This document shows positions 56,060 to 63,237 of a stretch of DNA of 64,000 nucleotides, piece after piece (positions within the stretch are counted from its first letter, which is position 1; every line of letters starts with the position of its first letter). The notes below the pieces were generated by a model. That model was given only the letters and a program-made list of their open reading frames with translations. It had not been told where the DNA came from and made no database searches. The stretch covers positions 3,534,001 through 3,598,000 of the forward strand of contig NZ_OY771430.1 of NCBI RefSeq assembly GCF_963674565.1, given 5' to 3'. Origin of the DNA: an uncultured Carboxylicivirga sp. GTDB lineage: Bacteria; Bacteroidota; Bacteroidia; Bacteroidales; Marinilabiliaceae. The translations under genes and the position numbers were made by a program.

Positions 56060-57850
56060 ATGCAATCAGGCTCTATGCGACAGCGCTTTACTGTTTTAAC
56101 AGTATTGCTCATAACTACTTTTTTGGCCATAGGTATCTATACCTATTACGCTTTAAACCGAATTGAGCAGAATAATATTACAGAAAACCAGCTATACGAA
56201 CTTGAATCATTGTTGCTTCAACTAAGAAGAAATGAAAAAGACTTCCTTGCCCGAGAAACTACTAATCCTGAATTTCATAAAAGCGGAAAAAGTAAATATC
56301 TGACAACATTCATCGATAATTATCAGAAATCAAAAGAAATCATTAATGAGCTTAATCAATCAAACTTTCTGCAAAAAGAAGGCAAGACTCAAAAGATTGA
56401 TTCCATAGCTCTTTTTTTAAATCTTTATTACGATACATTCATCCAGATTAAAGATGAGCTATTAATTCAGGGCTTTAAAGATTTTGGATTAGTTGGTCAA
56501 ATGCGACAAGCCATCCACGAAATTGAACAAAACCTGAAAAAACAAGACGATGACAAACTTATGGTTTATATGTTATTATGTCGTCGTCACGAGAAGGATT
56601 TTTTGATAAGAGAAGACCTGAACTACCGTGATAAGTTTCTGGCTCACAATATTGAATTCCGTCAGGCAATAAAAAAATCAACCTACTCATCAATCGAAAA
56701 GAGCCAGATGTTGGATTTATTGGACAAGTACGAGCAGACCTTTCTGGCTATGGTAAACAAAAAGATTGAAATTGGATTAGATGAGAAATCAGGTTTAATG
56801 GGTAACCTGCGTGACGATGTTCATCGGGTTGAGCCTATGCTTCAGGAGTCAAAAGCAATGTTAATGGATGCCCTCAAACAAAGCACCTATAACACAAATG
56901 TTATGACACTGATTTTCATTCTTCTGGGAGCAGGAATTGTTGTTTTCTTCAGTCTATTTATTTTCAATGGAATAAGAAAGTTATTGGGTGCTGAACCCTA
57001 TGTTGTGGCAGAGATAGCTCATCAGGTGGCTGATGGCAACCTGATTATGGATGATAGTCTGAAACAAAATGCCAAAGGTGTTTTACATGCTTTTGTTGTT
57101 ATGACAAATCAACTAGAAGGTTTAATACATCAAATTGCTTCTGTTTCCACTCAACTCAATAGTACCATCAAACTACTTCATAACTCTTCAAAGAAAATAT
57201 CACAGGGAGCACAGGAACAAGCTGGTTCATTCGAAGAAATTGCCACTACAATGGAAGAAATCAGTGCCAACATCAGCCAGAATTCCAGAAATGCACAACA
57301 AACCAACGTTGCTTCAAAACAAACCCAAAATGAATTAATCCAGGTAAATGAAAGAGCTGGTAATTCATTTACAACCTCCAAAAATATTAGTGAGAAAGTA
57401 AAAATGATAACCGATATTGCCAACCAAACGAACATACTGGCATTAAATGCTGCCGTAGAAGCATCACGTGCCGGTGAACACGGAAGGGGATTTGCTGTGG
57501 TTGCTCAGGAAGTTCGCAAACTGGCAGAACGAAGCAAATTAGCCTCCGACGAAATCATTGCATTAGCTGATGATAGTCTTAGTATCTCAGAAAACACAAG
57601 CGAAAGCCTTTTGAAACTTGTACCAGTATTGAATAATAATTCAAAACTGATTAATGAGATCGCAAGTTCAAGTCTGGAACAATCTAATGGAGTCAATCAG
57701 ATCAGCTCTGCACTTCAACAGATAAACATGATTACTCAGGAAAATGCAGCAGCCTCAGAGCGACTTACTACTAGTGTGGATGAACTGAGTGAACAAGCCA
57801 ATAATCTACTTACCATTGTTAATCAGTTTAAAATAAAAGAAGTCGTTTAA
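56060..57850 (+). CDS. Methyl-accepting chemotaxis protein with HBM sensor
   Basis: Chemoreceptors pass ligand signals to CheA/CheW. The 596-residue product has a first membrane segment (about 12-32: VLTVLLITTFLAIGIYTYYAL), a periplasmic helical bimodular (HBM) sensor with two repeated signatures (LRRNEKDFLARE near 50 and CRRHEKDFLIRED near 173), a second membrane segment (about 281-303) and the cytoplasmic methyl-accepting domain with the hairpin tip AGEHGRGFAVVAQEVRKLAERS. The C terminus (VVNQFKIKEVV) has no receptor-methylase pentapeptide. No che genes are in this window. Confidence 0.93.
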   Translation: MQSGSMRQRFTVLTVLLITTFLAIGIYTYYALNRIEQNNITENQLYELESLLLQLRRNEKDFLARETTNPEFHKSGKSKYLTTFIDNYQKSKEIINELNQSNFLQKEGKTQKIDSIALFLNLYYDTFIQIKDELLIQGFKDFGLVGQMRQAIHEIEQNLKKQDDDKLMVYMLLCRRHEKDFLIREDLNYRDKFLAHNIEFRQAIKKSTYSSIEKSQMLDLLDKYEQTFLAMVNKKIEIGLDEKSGLMGNLRDDVHRVEPMLQESKAMLMDALKQSTYNTNVMTLIFILLGAGIVVFFSLFIFNGIRKLLGAEPYVVAEIAHQVADGNLIMDDSLKQNAKGVLHAFVVMTNQLEGLIHQIASVSTQLNSTIKLLHNSSKKISQGAQEQAGSFEEIATTMEEISANISQNSRNAQQTNVASKQTQNELIQVNERAGNSFTTSKNISEKVKMITDIANQTNILALNAAVEASRAGEHGRGFAVVAQEVRKLAERSKLASDEIIALADDSLSISENTSESLLKLVPVLNNNSKLINEIASSSLEQSNGVNQISSALQQINMITQENAAASERLTTSVDELSEQANNLLTIVNQFKIKEVV

Positions 57851-57927
57851 GAATTGAGGTGATGGTTACAATTAAAAAGCCACCCCTTTATGAAGAGGAG
57901 CAGCTTTCTAAACCTAACTATCATTAT

Positions 57928-59310
57928 CTAATTTATTTCTTTGAATCCTATCAAATTTTCATGTATATGCTGTTGATCAGATCGTAAAGTATCAGCCACC
58001 ACACTTATTAACTGAACATTAGAAGCAGGCATTTCTTCCTGAGCTAATACACGTGAAATAAACTTCACATTATTAGCTTCAATGTTCTCAAGGTAAACAT
58101 CTGAAACAGGTGTTAATCTCCTTTCAATTGTTGGCACCAGATTTCGCCACTGATACAAAACATCAGTTTCGATACCCAAAATACCTTCACGCATCTTATC
58201 TGCCTTAACATTGCTAACATGAATATTCTTCACATAACCACCCCTACGTTCATTGGTTTTAATAAAAACCAGATGAAACATATTGGCTCCATCTTCAACC
58301 GTACAACTATCCAAAAACACATTCTCAATACCACCCGATAGTTCACTGCCAATAGCCAAAAGCTGATGTCCGTTTTTTATATGACAATTCTTAATAACCA
58401 GATTCTTCGTTGGTGTATCCAATCGCCACGCATCCTGATTTCTACCTGATTTTATGGCAAAGGCATCATCACCCTGATCGAAGTAACAATTCTCAACCAG
58501 CATATTCTGTGTCATCTCCGGGTCAACACCATCATTATTATGACCGTGTGCATAAACATGCACATCACGAATCACCACATTTTTGCATAAGTAAGGATGA
58601 ATGGTCCAGAAAGGACTATTGGTAATCTTAACACCTTCCATCAAAATATTTTCGCAACGATTAAACTGAATAAAATGAGGTCGTAAATTAGAAGTATCAT
58701 TTACCATCACACGCTCTTCAACAGGAGAATATTCGGCGGCTTTCATATACAACCATTTTAGACTATTCATATGAGCAGGTGGCCTTTTATACCATACTTT
58801 CCAGGTATCCAATTTTGCCTTTAACTCGCCTTCACCTGTTATGCCCACATTTTTACATCCATAGGCATACACCAGTGGAGAATAATTATAGCATTCCATT
58901 CCTTCCCAACTGGTATGAACAGCCGGCAAATAATCTTCAGGTTTTTCTGAAAATAATAAAACAGCTCCTTTTTCAATATGCAGATTGACATTACTCATAA
59001 GGTGTATTGACTTGGTCAGCCATTCACCCTCAGGTACAATAACACTTCCTCCTTTTAGGCTTGCTTCTTCAATGGCTAATGTAATTGCATCGGATGTTTT
59101 TTCTATATCACCGGCAACAGCTCCATACTTTGTAATTTCAATACGCTCGGCTTTGGAAAAATCAGGATATGTAATGGCAGGCATATCAAATGGAGCATCA
59201 GGTTTTATTGATTTTATCTGAATGACCGGGTCATTGTTCAAACAAGAAGATAAGCCCAACAAAAACATAGTTGTGGTAACGAATACAGAAATCTTTACAA
59301 AAATCTTCAT
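57928..59310 (-). CDS. GH28 family (polygalacturonase-like) glycosidase
   Basis: GH28 enzymes cleave pectin or related galacturonate polymers. The 460-residue lipoprotein (signal ends SSC, Cys23) is a beta-helix with the family catalytic block NNDGVDPEM (residues about 262-270), GDDAFAIKSG near 285, and NGHQLLAIGSE near 323. It belongs to the GH28 subset common in Bacteroidota; exo-acting galacturonidase activity is likely but not shown by sequence. It stands alone, without a SusC/D pair. Confidence 0.9.
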   Translation of the reverse strand: MKIFVKISVFVTTTMFLLGLSSCLNNDPVIQIKSIKPDAPFDMPAITYPDFSKAERIEITKYGAVAGDIEKTSDAITLAIEEASLKGGSVIVPEGEWLTKSIHLMSNVNLHIEKGAVLLFSEKPEDYLPAVHTSWEGMECYNYSPLVYAYGCKNVGITGEGELKAKLDTWKVWYKRPPAHMNSLKWLYMKAAEYSPVEERVMVNDTSNLRPHFIQFNRCENILMEGVKITNSPFWTIHPYLCKNVVIRDVHVYAHGHNNDGVDPEMTQNMLVENCYFDQGDDAFAIKSGRNQDAWRLDTPTKNLVIKNCHIKNGHQLLAIGSELSGGIENVFLDSCTVEDGANMFHLVFIKTNERRGGYVKNIHVSNVKADKMREGILGIETDVLYQWRNLVPTIERRLTPVSDVYLENIEANNVKFISRVLAQEEMPASNVQLISVVADTLRSDQQHIHENLIGFKEIN

Positions 59311-59407
59311 AAAATTAATTTAGCTTAAACAAAGCTAGTCATCACCGTTAATTCAAACCTTTAAAAACGTCCATTTTTATGTATAACGGTACCAATTTTC
59401 ATTAACT

Positions 59408-59444
59408 AAAAAAAAGCCGAAGCATTTTTCGTTGCTTCGGCTTT
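59408..59444 (-). terminator. Terminator after ywbE
   Basis: On the minus strand AAAGCCGAAGCA and TGCTTCGGCTTT form a perfect 12-bp stem with a loop of 8 nt and a T run. It ends the ywbE transcript. Confidence 0.9.
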
Positions 59445-59470
59445 CTGATAGCTCATTAATATAATAAAGA

Positions 59471-59665
59471 CTATATTTTTATCATCTTCACTCTTCCAAC
59501 CTGTCCGGTCTTAAGCTTACATTCTATACCTTTTAGATGAAAAGATTCATCACCTATCACTTCTTTAACTACTCCATGAGTCAGGTTACCTGAACGCACA
59601 TCCTGATGCGCAAGAATTGCCACTTTTGTTCCAACTTTAATGTTTCTTCTTTCTCTTCCGTCCAT
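59471..59665 (-). CDS. ywbE: YwbE family protein
   Basis: The 64-residue product matches the DUF2196/YwbE family: DGRERRNIKVGTKVAILAHQD, the RSGNLTHGVVKEVI block, and LKTGQVGRVKMI. The family is a small beta-barrel protein of unknown function. It is short but matches over its whole length. It ends at the 59408 terminator, and the stretch upstream holds a candidate RNA that ends in another terminator. Confidence 0.88.
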   Translation of the reverse strand: MDGRERRNIKVGTKVAILAHQDVRSGNLTHGVVKEVIGDESFHLKGIECKLKTGQVGRVKMIKI

Positions 59666-59762
59666 TCTGTTCTCTAATTATATTGCTTTCAACTATTCTC
59701 CCTTGTAGAATCAACCAGACAAGTAACATTCAAATTAATACTTAACGTATGCACTGCTAAAT

Positions 59763-59919
59763 AAAAAAAGCGAATGCCCTTAATTTCTTAAAAGCATTCG
59801 CTATAATGAGGTTTCTGGTGAACTTCAATAGTTTTCATTTACTACTGAGTATTCCAATATCTTACAAAATTTCAATATTTATCATTACGAAACAATTGTG
59901 AAACGTTTGATCACAACTG
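59763..59919 (-). ncRNA. Candidate small RNA or ywbE leader
   Basis: On the minus strand, TATTTTTG at 59925-59932 (exact -7 element) is followed by about 155 nt that end in a strong terminator (59763-59802: AGCGAATGC/GCATTCGCT and a seven-T tract). The 5' part folds into a hairpin (CAGTTGTGA/TCACAATTG, one mismatch). A 16-codon frame (59838 to 59788; starts MKTIEVHQKPHYSECF) runs into the terminator's 5' arm. Nothing else is coded between 59666 and 60197. It may be an sRNA or an attenuator leader for ywbE, 98 bp further on. No -33 element is clear. Confidence 0.4.
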
Positions 59920-59934
59920 AGATGCAAAAATATA

Positions 59935-60197
59935 AAAAATAAATACACCTAACACTCATTTATTAATTAGTAAACTTTACTTGTATTGATGATAATGGCT
60001 TAATTCAGTTAGTCTCGAAATCGCAAACCTTTCCAATATCTTTAACATCAACTTACTACAAATAGCATCCATTACATTTCTGTCTTCTTTAAAATAATTA
60101 CAAATTAACATGTAGGTTAGTCTTAAGATCAATTGTCATACCATTTATAAAATTGTAATTACTTTTGAAGACCTAAATAGATAACTTATAAAATAAT
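59935..60197. other. Intergenic region, no gene seen
   Basis: AT-rich sequence between the small-RNA promoter and the RluA-family gene. The only site noticed is TACTTTTG at 60160-60167 on the plus strand, an exact -7 match 30 nt before the RluA-family ATG, without a well-spaced -33. Confidence 0.45.
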
Positions 60198-61814
60198 ATG
60201 GATTGCCTGATTGATTTTTCCGAAGAAATACAGTTTGATGCCCTTCCGGAGTCGTTCAACAATCCGTTTGATTACTCACCACACCCTCTTTGCCTTAAGG
60301 CATCTGAACACATACAATCTCTTCTTCCCGATCCGGTTGAAACGGAGAAAGGTAAAATGTACGGTGTATTAATTGCAAAAACAGCTGATAATCATATTGG
60401 TTTTTTAGCAGCATATTCAGGGAATGAACAAAACTTAAACTCTTCCATTCCGTTTGTTCCTCAGGTTTTTGACCTAACCAATCCTGATGGCTTTTTTCGT
60501 AAAGGTGAATCAGAGCTAAATCTGCTGAGTCAGGGCATTTCAGAAGCAGAAAATTCACCTGAACTTATCCAACTACAAAAAGAACTGAACAACAAAATTG
60601 AACAAGCAAGGTTCATTATTGATCAGTTCAAAGCAGCTATTGTAACAGCCAAAAACAAAAGGGATATCATTCGTCAAGAGAGCTTTAACAAACCTGATTA
60701 TGAACTGGTAATAGCTAATCTTATTAAAGAAAGTCAACGCGAAAAGAGTCAGTTAAGCCAACTTAAAAAGAAACTTCAAAAACAAGTTGAGAACAAAAAA
60801 CAAGAACTAGATGATTATCTGAAACAGATTAAGCAGCTCAAAATAACACGAAAACAAAAATCGGCACGACTACAGGAAAAGTTATTCAACCACTATTTGT
60901 TCCTAAACGCTAATGGAGAGACCCTAAGTGCCAGTGCCATTTTTTGTCAAACAGCACAAAAAGTTCCGCCGGCAGGCACCGGTGACTGCTGTGCTCCCAA
61001 ACTTTTAAATTATGCTTTTCAGCACCAACTGACACCTATTGCCATGGCAGAGTTCTGGTGGGGTACTTCTCCTAAAAAAGAGATTCGGCATCATGGCTAC
61101 TTTTACCCGGCATGCAATAGTAAGTGTGGACCCATTTTAGGGCATATGCTTCAGGGTTTGAAAATTGAAGCGAGTGCATCTAATGAGGTCACCTTATGCA
61201 TTGAACTGATTGCTGAGGACGAAGTCATTGCCATCATCAACAAACCTGCCGGCTTATTGTCTGTACCCGGAAAGGAAGAAAACACTTCGGTTTACACACA
61301 AGTGAAAGCCCTTTATCCCAATGCAACAGGCCCGCTTATTCTTCATCGATTAGATATGGCTACTTCCGGCTTGATGATTATTGCCAAAAACAAAGCAGCA
61401 CACGAAAACCTGCAAAAGCAGTTTTTAAATAAAACGGTAGAAAAGCGATACGTGGCCTGGCTGGATGGGATTATTCAAACAGAGGGCGGCCTGATCGATT
61501 TACCTTTACGTGTTGATCTGGAAGATCGACCAAGGCAACTGGTATGTTATGAATATGGAAAGCATGCTGTAACCAGATGGGAGGCTATTGAACACAAGGA
61601 GAATAGAACTAAAGTGCATTTTTATCCCTTAACCGGTCGTACACACCAGTTACGGGTTCATGCAGCCCATCCTCAAGGACTTAATACCCCCATAACAGGT
61701 GATGAATTATATGGTAGAAAAAATGAACGGCTGCTTTTACATGCAGAAGAAATCTTTTTTATTCATCCTACAACTTCTGAGCGAGTAACATTTAAAGCAC
61801 CTTCGCCATTTTAA
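60198..61814 (+). CDS. RluA-family pseudouridine synthase with long N-terminal extension
   Basis: RluA-type synthases convert uridines in rRNA or tRNA to pseudouridine. The C-terminal 200 residues have the catalytic LHRLDMATSG block (Asp386), the KPAGLLSVPG lead-in, KRYVAWLDG and LTGRTHQLRVHAAH. The first 330 residues are an extra region: a globular part (LPDPVETEKGKMYGVLIA), a coiled coil near 120-220 (LSQLKKKLQKQVENKKQELDD region) and a cysteine-containing block (TAQKVPPAGTGDCCAPKLL). This long version is known in Bacteroidetes and some gamma-proteobacteria. Target RNA unknown. Confidence 0.9.
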   Translation: MDCLIDFSEEIQFDALPESFNNPFDYSPHPLCLKASEHIQSLLPDPVETEKGKMYGVLIAKTADNHIGFLAAYSGNEQNLNSSIPFVPQVFDLTNPDGFFRKGESELNLLSQGISEAENSPELIQLQKELNNKIEQARFIIDQFKAAIVTAKNKRDIIRQESFNKPDYELVIANLIKESQREKSQLSQLKKKLQKQVENKKQELDDYLKQIKQLKITRKQKSARLQEKLFNHYLFLNANGETLSASAIFCQTAQKVPPAGTGDCCAPKLLNYAFQHQLTPIAMAEFWWGTSPKKEIRHHGYFYPACNSKCGPILGHMLQGLKIEASASNEVTLCIELIAEDEVIAIINKPAGLLSVPGKEENTSVYTQVKALYPNATGPLILHRLDMATSGLMIIAKNKAAHENLQKQFLNKTVEKRYVAWLDGIIQTEGGLIDLPLRVDLEDRPRQLVCYEYGKHAVTRWEAIEHKENRTKVHFYPLTGRTHQLRVHAAHPQGLNTPITGDELYGRKNERLLLHAEEIFFIHPTTSERVTFKAPSPF

Positions 61815-61989
61815 ATTGAAGGCTACTCTTTATTGTTTTAGGTCCAGATAAAGGCAATAAAAAAAGCCACAATAAAAATTGCAGCTTTCTTTGAGGTTCC
61901 TGGCGGCCTTGAACTTTTAAAGCTACCTACCTCATTGGCAATCCTTTAACTCTTAATGAAAAGTTTAAGTAACCGAATCAGAGACTTTT
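61815..61989. other. Intergenic region with compact hairpins
   Basis: Downstream of the RluA-family gene an imperfect hairpin (AAAGCCACAAT/ATTGCAGCTTT, 61863-61888) is probably its terminator. Next to it, 61893-61933 holds nested repeats (GAGGT/ACCTC enclosing GTTC/GAAC), an unassigned compact fold that could also be an element end. Confidence 0.4.
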
Positions 61990-62373
61990 TCATGCTGAAA
62001 TTGCTTGAGTTTCACATTCAAATCCAGGCAAAGTACCCTGAGGATTTATTCGATTACTGTATCGCTTTTTTAAGACAGTCTTTATCTCATTCAACTCTCT
62101 TATAGCTTCCATACTTTCTCTTTCCGCAGCTTTCACTCTTGTTTCAAGCGATTGCTGGTTAGACCTTCCAGTTAACAACCAACTAGAGTCAATATCAGGC
62201 ACAAGTATTAACAGTGTCACCAAAAACTCATACGATGGTTTTGTGTGTCCTTTAATAAGGCGAGATAAAGTTGTTGTAGAAATATCAGCTTTATCACAAA
62301 ATGCCTTACCGGTCTTAAAACTAGAGTTTTTGATAACGAACTCTAGCCTTTTTCCAAATGTGTTCATAGGCAT
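61990..62373 (-). CDS. XRE-family (helix-turn-helix) repressor
   Basis: The 127-residue product has an N-terminal helix-turn-helix (FGKRLEFVIKNSSFKTGKAFCDKADISTTTLSRLIKGHTKPSYEF), a hydrophobic dimerisation-like stretch and a coiled-coil C-terminal part (ETRVKAAERESMEAIRELNEI). Such proteins control lysogeny or element genes. The divergent upstream region (62374-62623) is full of palindromes and opens onto rightward genes, as in a phage or ICE switch. It is inferred, not shown, that it represses the rightward genes. Confidence 0.85.
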   Translation of the reverse strand: MPMNTFGKRLEFVIKNSSFKTGKAFCDKADISTTTLSRLIKGHTKPSYEFLVTLLILVPDIDSSWLLTGRSNQQSLETRVKAAERESMEAIRELNEIKTVLKKRYSNRINPQGTLPGFECETQAISA

Positions 62374-62623
62374 ATAGTTAAATTAATATCAAAAATGTTT
62401 GTTTAAAATATGCATATGTGCTAATATTGCATTCAACAAATCAACATTTATGCATCTATAACTAATACAAATATAGGCATTAGTGTTGATTAATGCAATT
62501 GTTAAATCTAACAAAAGTGTTAGTTAAAAAGTTTGAAAAATGCGCTAAAACGTTGTTTATCATCACACAACGCCCGACCAAAGCGCAATTGATAAGCGAT
62601 CAACATACAATTGCTCGATTAAC
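62374..62623. promoter_or_regulatory. Divergent operator region with palindromes
   Basis: Between the XRE repressor and the rightward ORFs there are several inverted repeats: GCATTA-n8-TAATGC (62477-62496), CTAACA-AAAG-TGTTAG (62508-62523), CGTTGT-n10-ACAACG (near 62552-62573) and GCAATTG-n16-CAATTGC (near 62584-62613). The first two are typical repressor half-site arrangements. No clear promoter element was seen. Confidence 0.6.
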
Positions 62624-62824
62624 ATGAAAGTTAAAATAAGTGAAAAAACGCGCCAAAAACGGAAGGAAACTGCCCAAAACGGAAAGTGCAAGTTTCGGAG
62701 TTCAGATATTGTCTCCCGCTTTTGGTTAGCAGACCATAAAATAACAGTTAACCTAAGTAGTAACCGATTTAATGCAAAAAATGATGAAAAACCTAGTAGA
62801 CCAATTTATCGACAAGGTAAATGA
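62624..62824 (+). CDS. Possible small basic ORF
   Basis: The 66-residue frame starts MKVKISEKTRQKRKETAQNG and is Lys/Arg/Asn-rich, with no recognised domain. It overlaps the next frame by 53 bp in another phase, so at most one of the two is likely to be a full gene here; the second looks better. It is the first rightward frame after the operator region. Confidence 0.3.
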   Translation: MKVKISEKTRQKRKETAQNGKCKFRSSDIVSRFWLADHKITVNLSSNRFNAKNDEKPSRPIYRQGK

Positions 62825-62993
62825 ACAAATGCCGGAAAAAGGGGAATTATCAGCAATGGAAAACGAAAGAAACATCTTTGTAGAAAAGAAAACAAGCAAT
62901 AGAGTATTAAGAGTTATCCTGGATTTAGCATCCTATAAGGTTACTCTTTTTTCAAACGGAATTACTGCAACCTATCAAATGTTACAGGCATAA
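62772..62993 (+). CDS. Small hypothetical protein in the element
   Basis: The 73-residue product (MQKMMKNLVDQFIDKVNEQM start, then EVEK-type helix and a RVLRVILDLASYKVTLFSNG strand) has no family that I recognise. Its stop TAA (62991-62993) overlaps the next ATG by one base, indicating translational coupling. Similar short ORFs often follow repressors in temperate elements. Confidence 0.45.
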   Translation: MQKMMKNLVDQFIDKVNEQMPEKGELSAMENERNIFVEKKTSNRVLRVILDLASYKVTLFSNGITATYQMLQA

Positions 62994-63226
62994 TGAGGAT
63001 TGCAGAAACACATAAGTTTTCTATCAAGTCCCCTTGTAACCAGGAGAAAGCCCTAAGTACCCTGGTTACTTCCTTTTTGACCATACAAGCAAGAGGCGAA
63101 GTCTCTTCTTTTATTATAGAGGGGGCTGCATCTGTAAAGGGTGCGGTTTTCTCACTAGAAAAAATTTTCACACCGATTGTAAGTTTCGTAGCGCACCTGG
63201 TAAACGTACCAAGTGCGCTTTTTTAA
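62993..63226 (+). CDS. Possible small ORF overlapping a structured RNA region
   Basis: The 77-residue frame (MRIAETHKFSIKSPCNQEKA start) has a hydrophobic C-terminal part (PIVSFVAHLVNVPSALF). It starts within the preceding stop, but it also spans the perfect inverted repeat at 63036-63069 and the terminator at 63189-63227, whose T run holds its stop codon. The region may equally be an RNA with no protein. Confidence 0.3.
   Translation: MRIAETHKFSIKSPCNQEKALSTLVTSFLTIQARGEVSSFIIEGAASVKGAVFSLEKIFTPIVSFVAHLVNVPSALF
63036..63069 (+). repeat. Inverted repeat in leader region
   Basis: GTAACCAGG and CCTGGTTAC are exact complements separated by 16 nt, followed by a second hairpin near 63092-63109 (AAGAG/TCTCTT type). 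Together with the terminator at 63189 they indicate a folded transcript ahead of the gene at 63238. Confidence 0.6.
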
Positions 63227-63227
63227 T
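63189..63227 (+). terminator. Terminator or attenuator before the replication-like gene
   Basis: AGCGCAC-c-TGGTA and TACCA-a-GTGCGCT form a 12-bp stem with one mismatch around AACG, followed by six T. It lies only 11 nt before the next ATG, so it may attenuate that gene. Confidence 0.8.
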
Positions 63228-63237
63228 GTGATGATCT

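Noticed and set aside
59763..59932. 6S RNA for the candidate transcript
   Set aside because: Length would fit, but the 5' and 3' ends do not pair into the long closed stem with central bulge that 6S requires.
61863..61933. Degenerate tRNA or 5S fragment near the element edge
   Set aside because: A T-loop-like GTTCAAG is present on the minus strand but there is no matching acceptor or anticodon arm.
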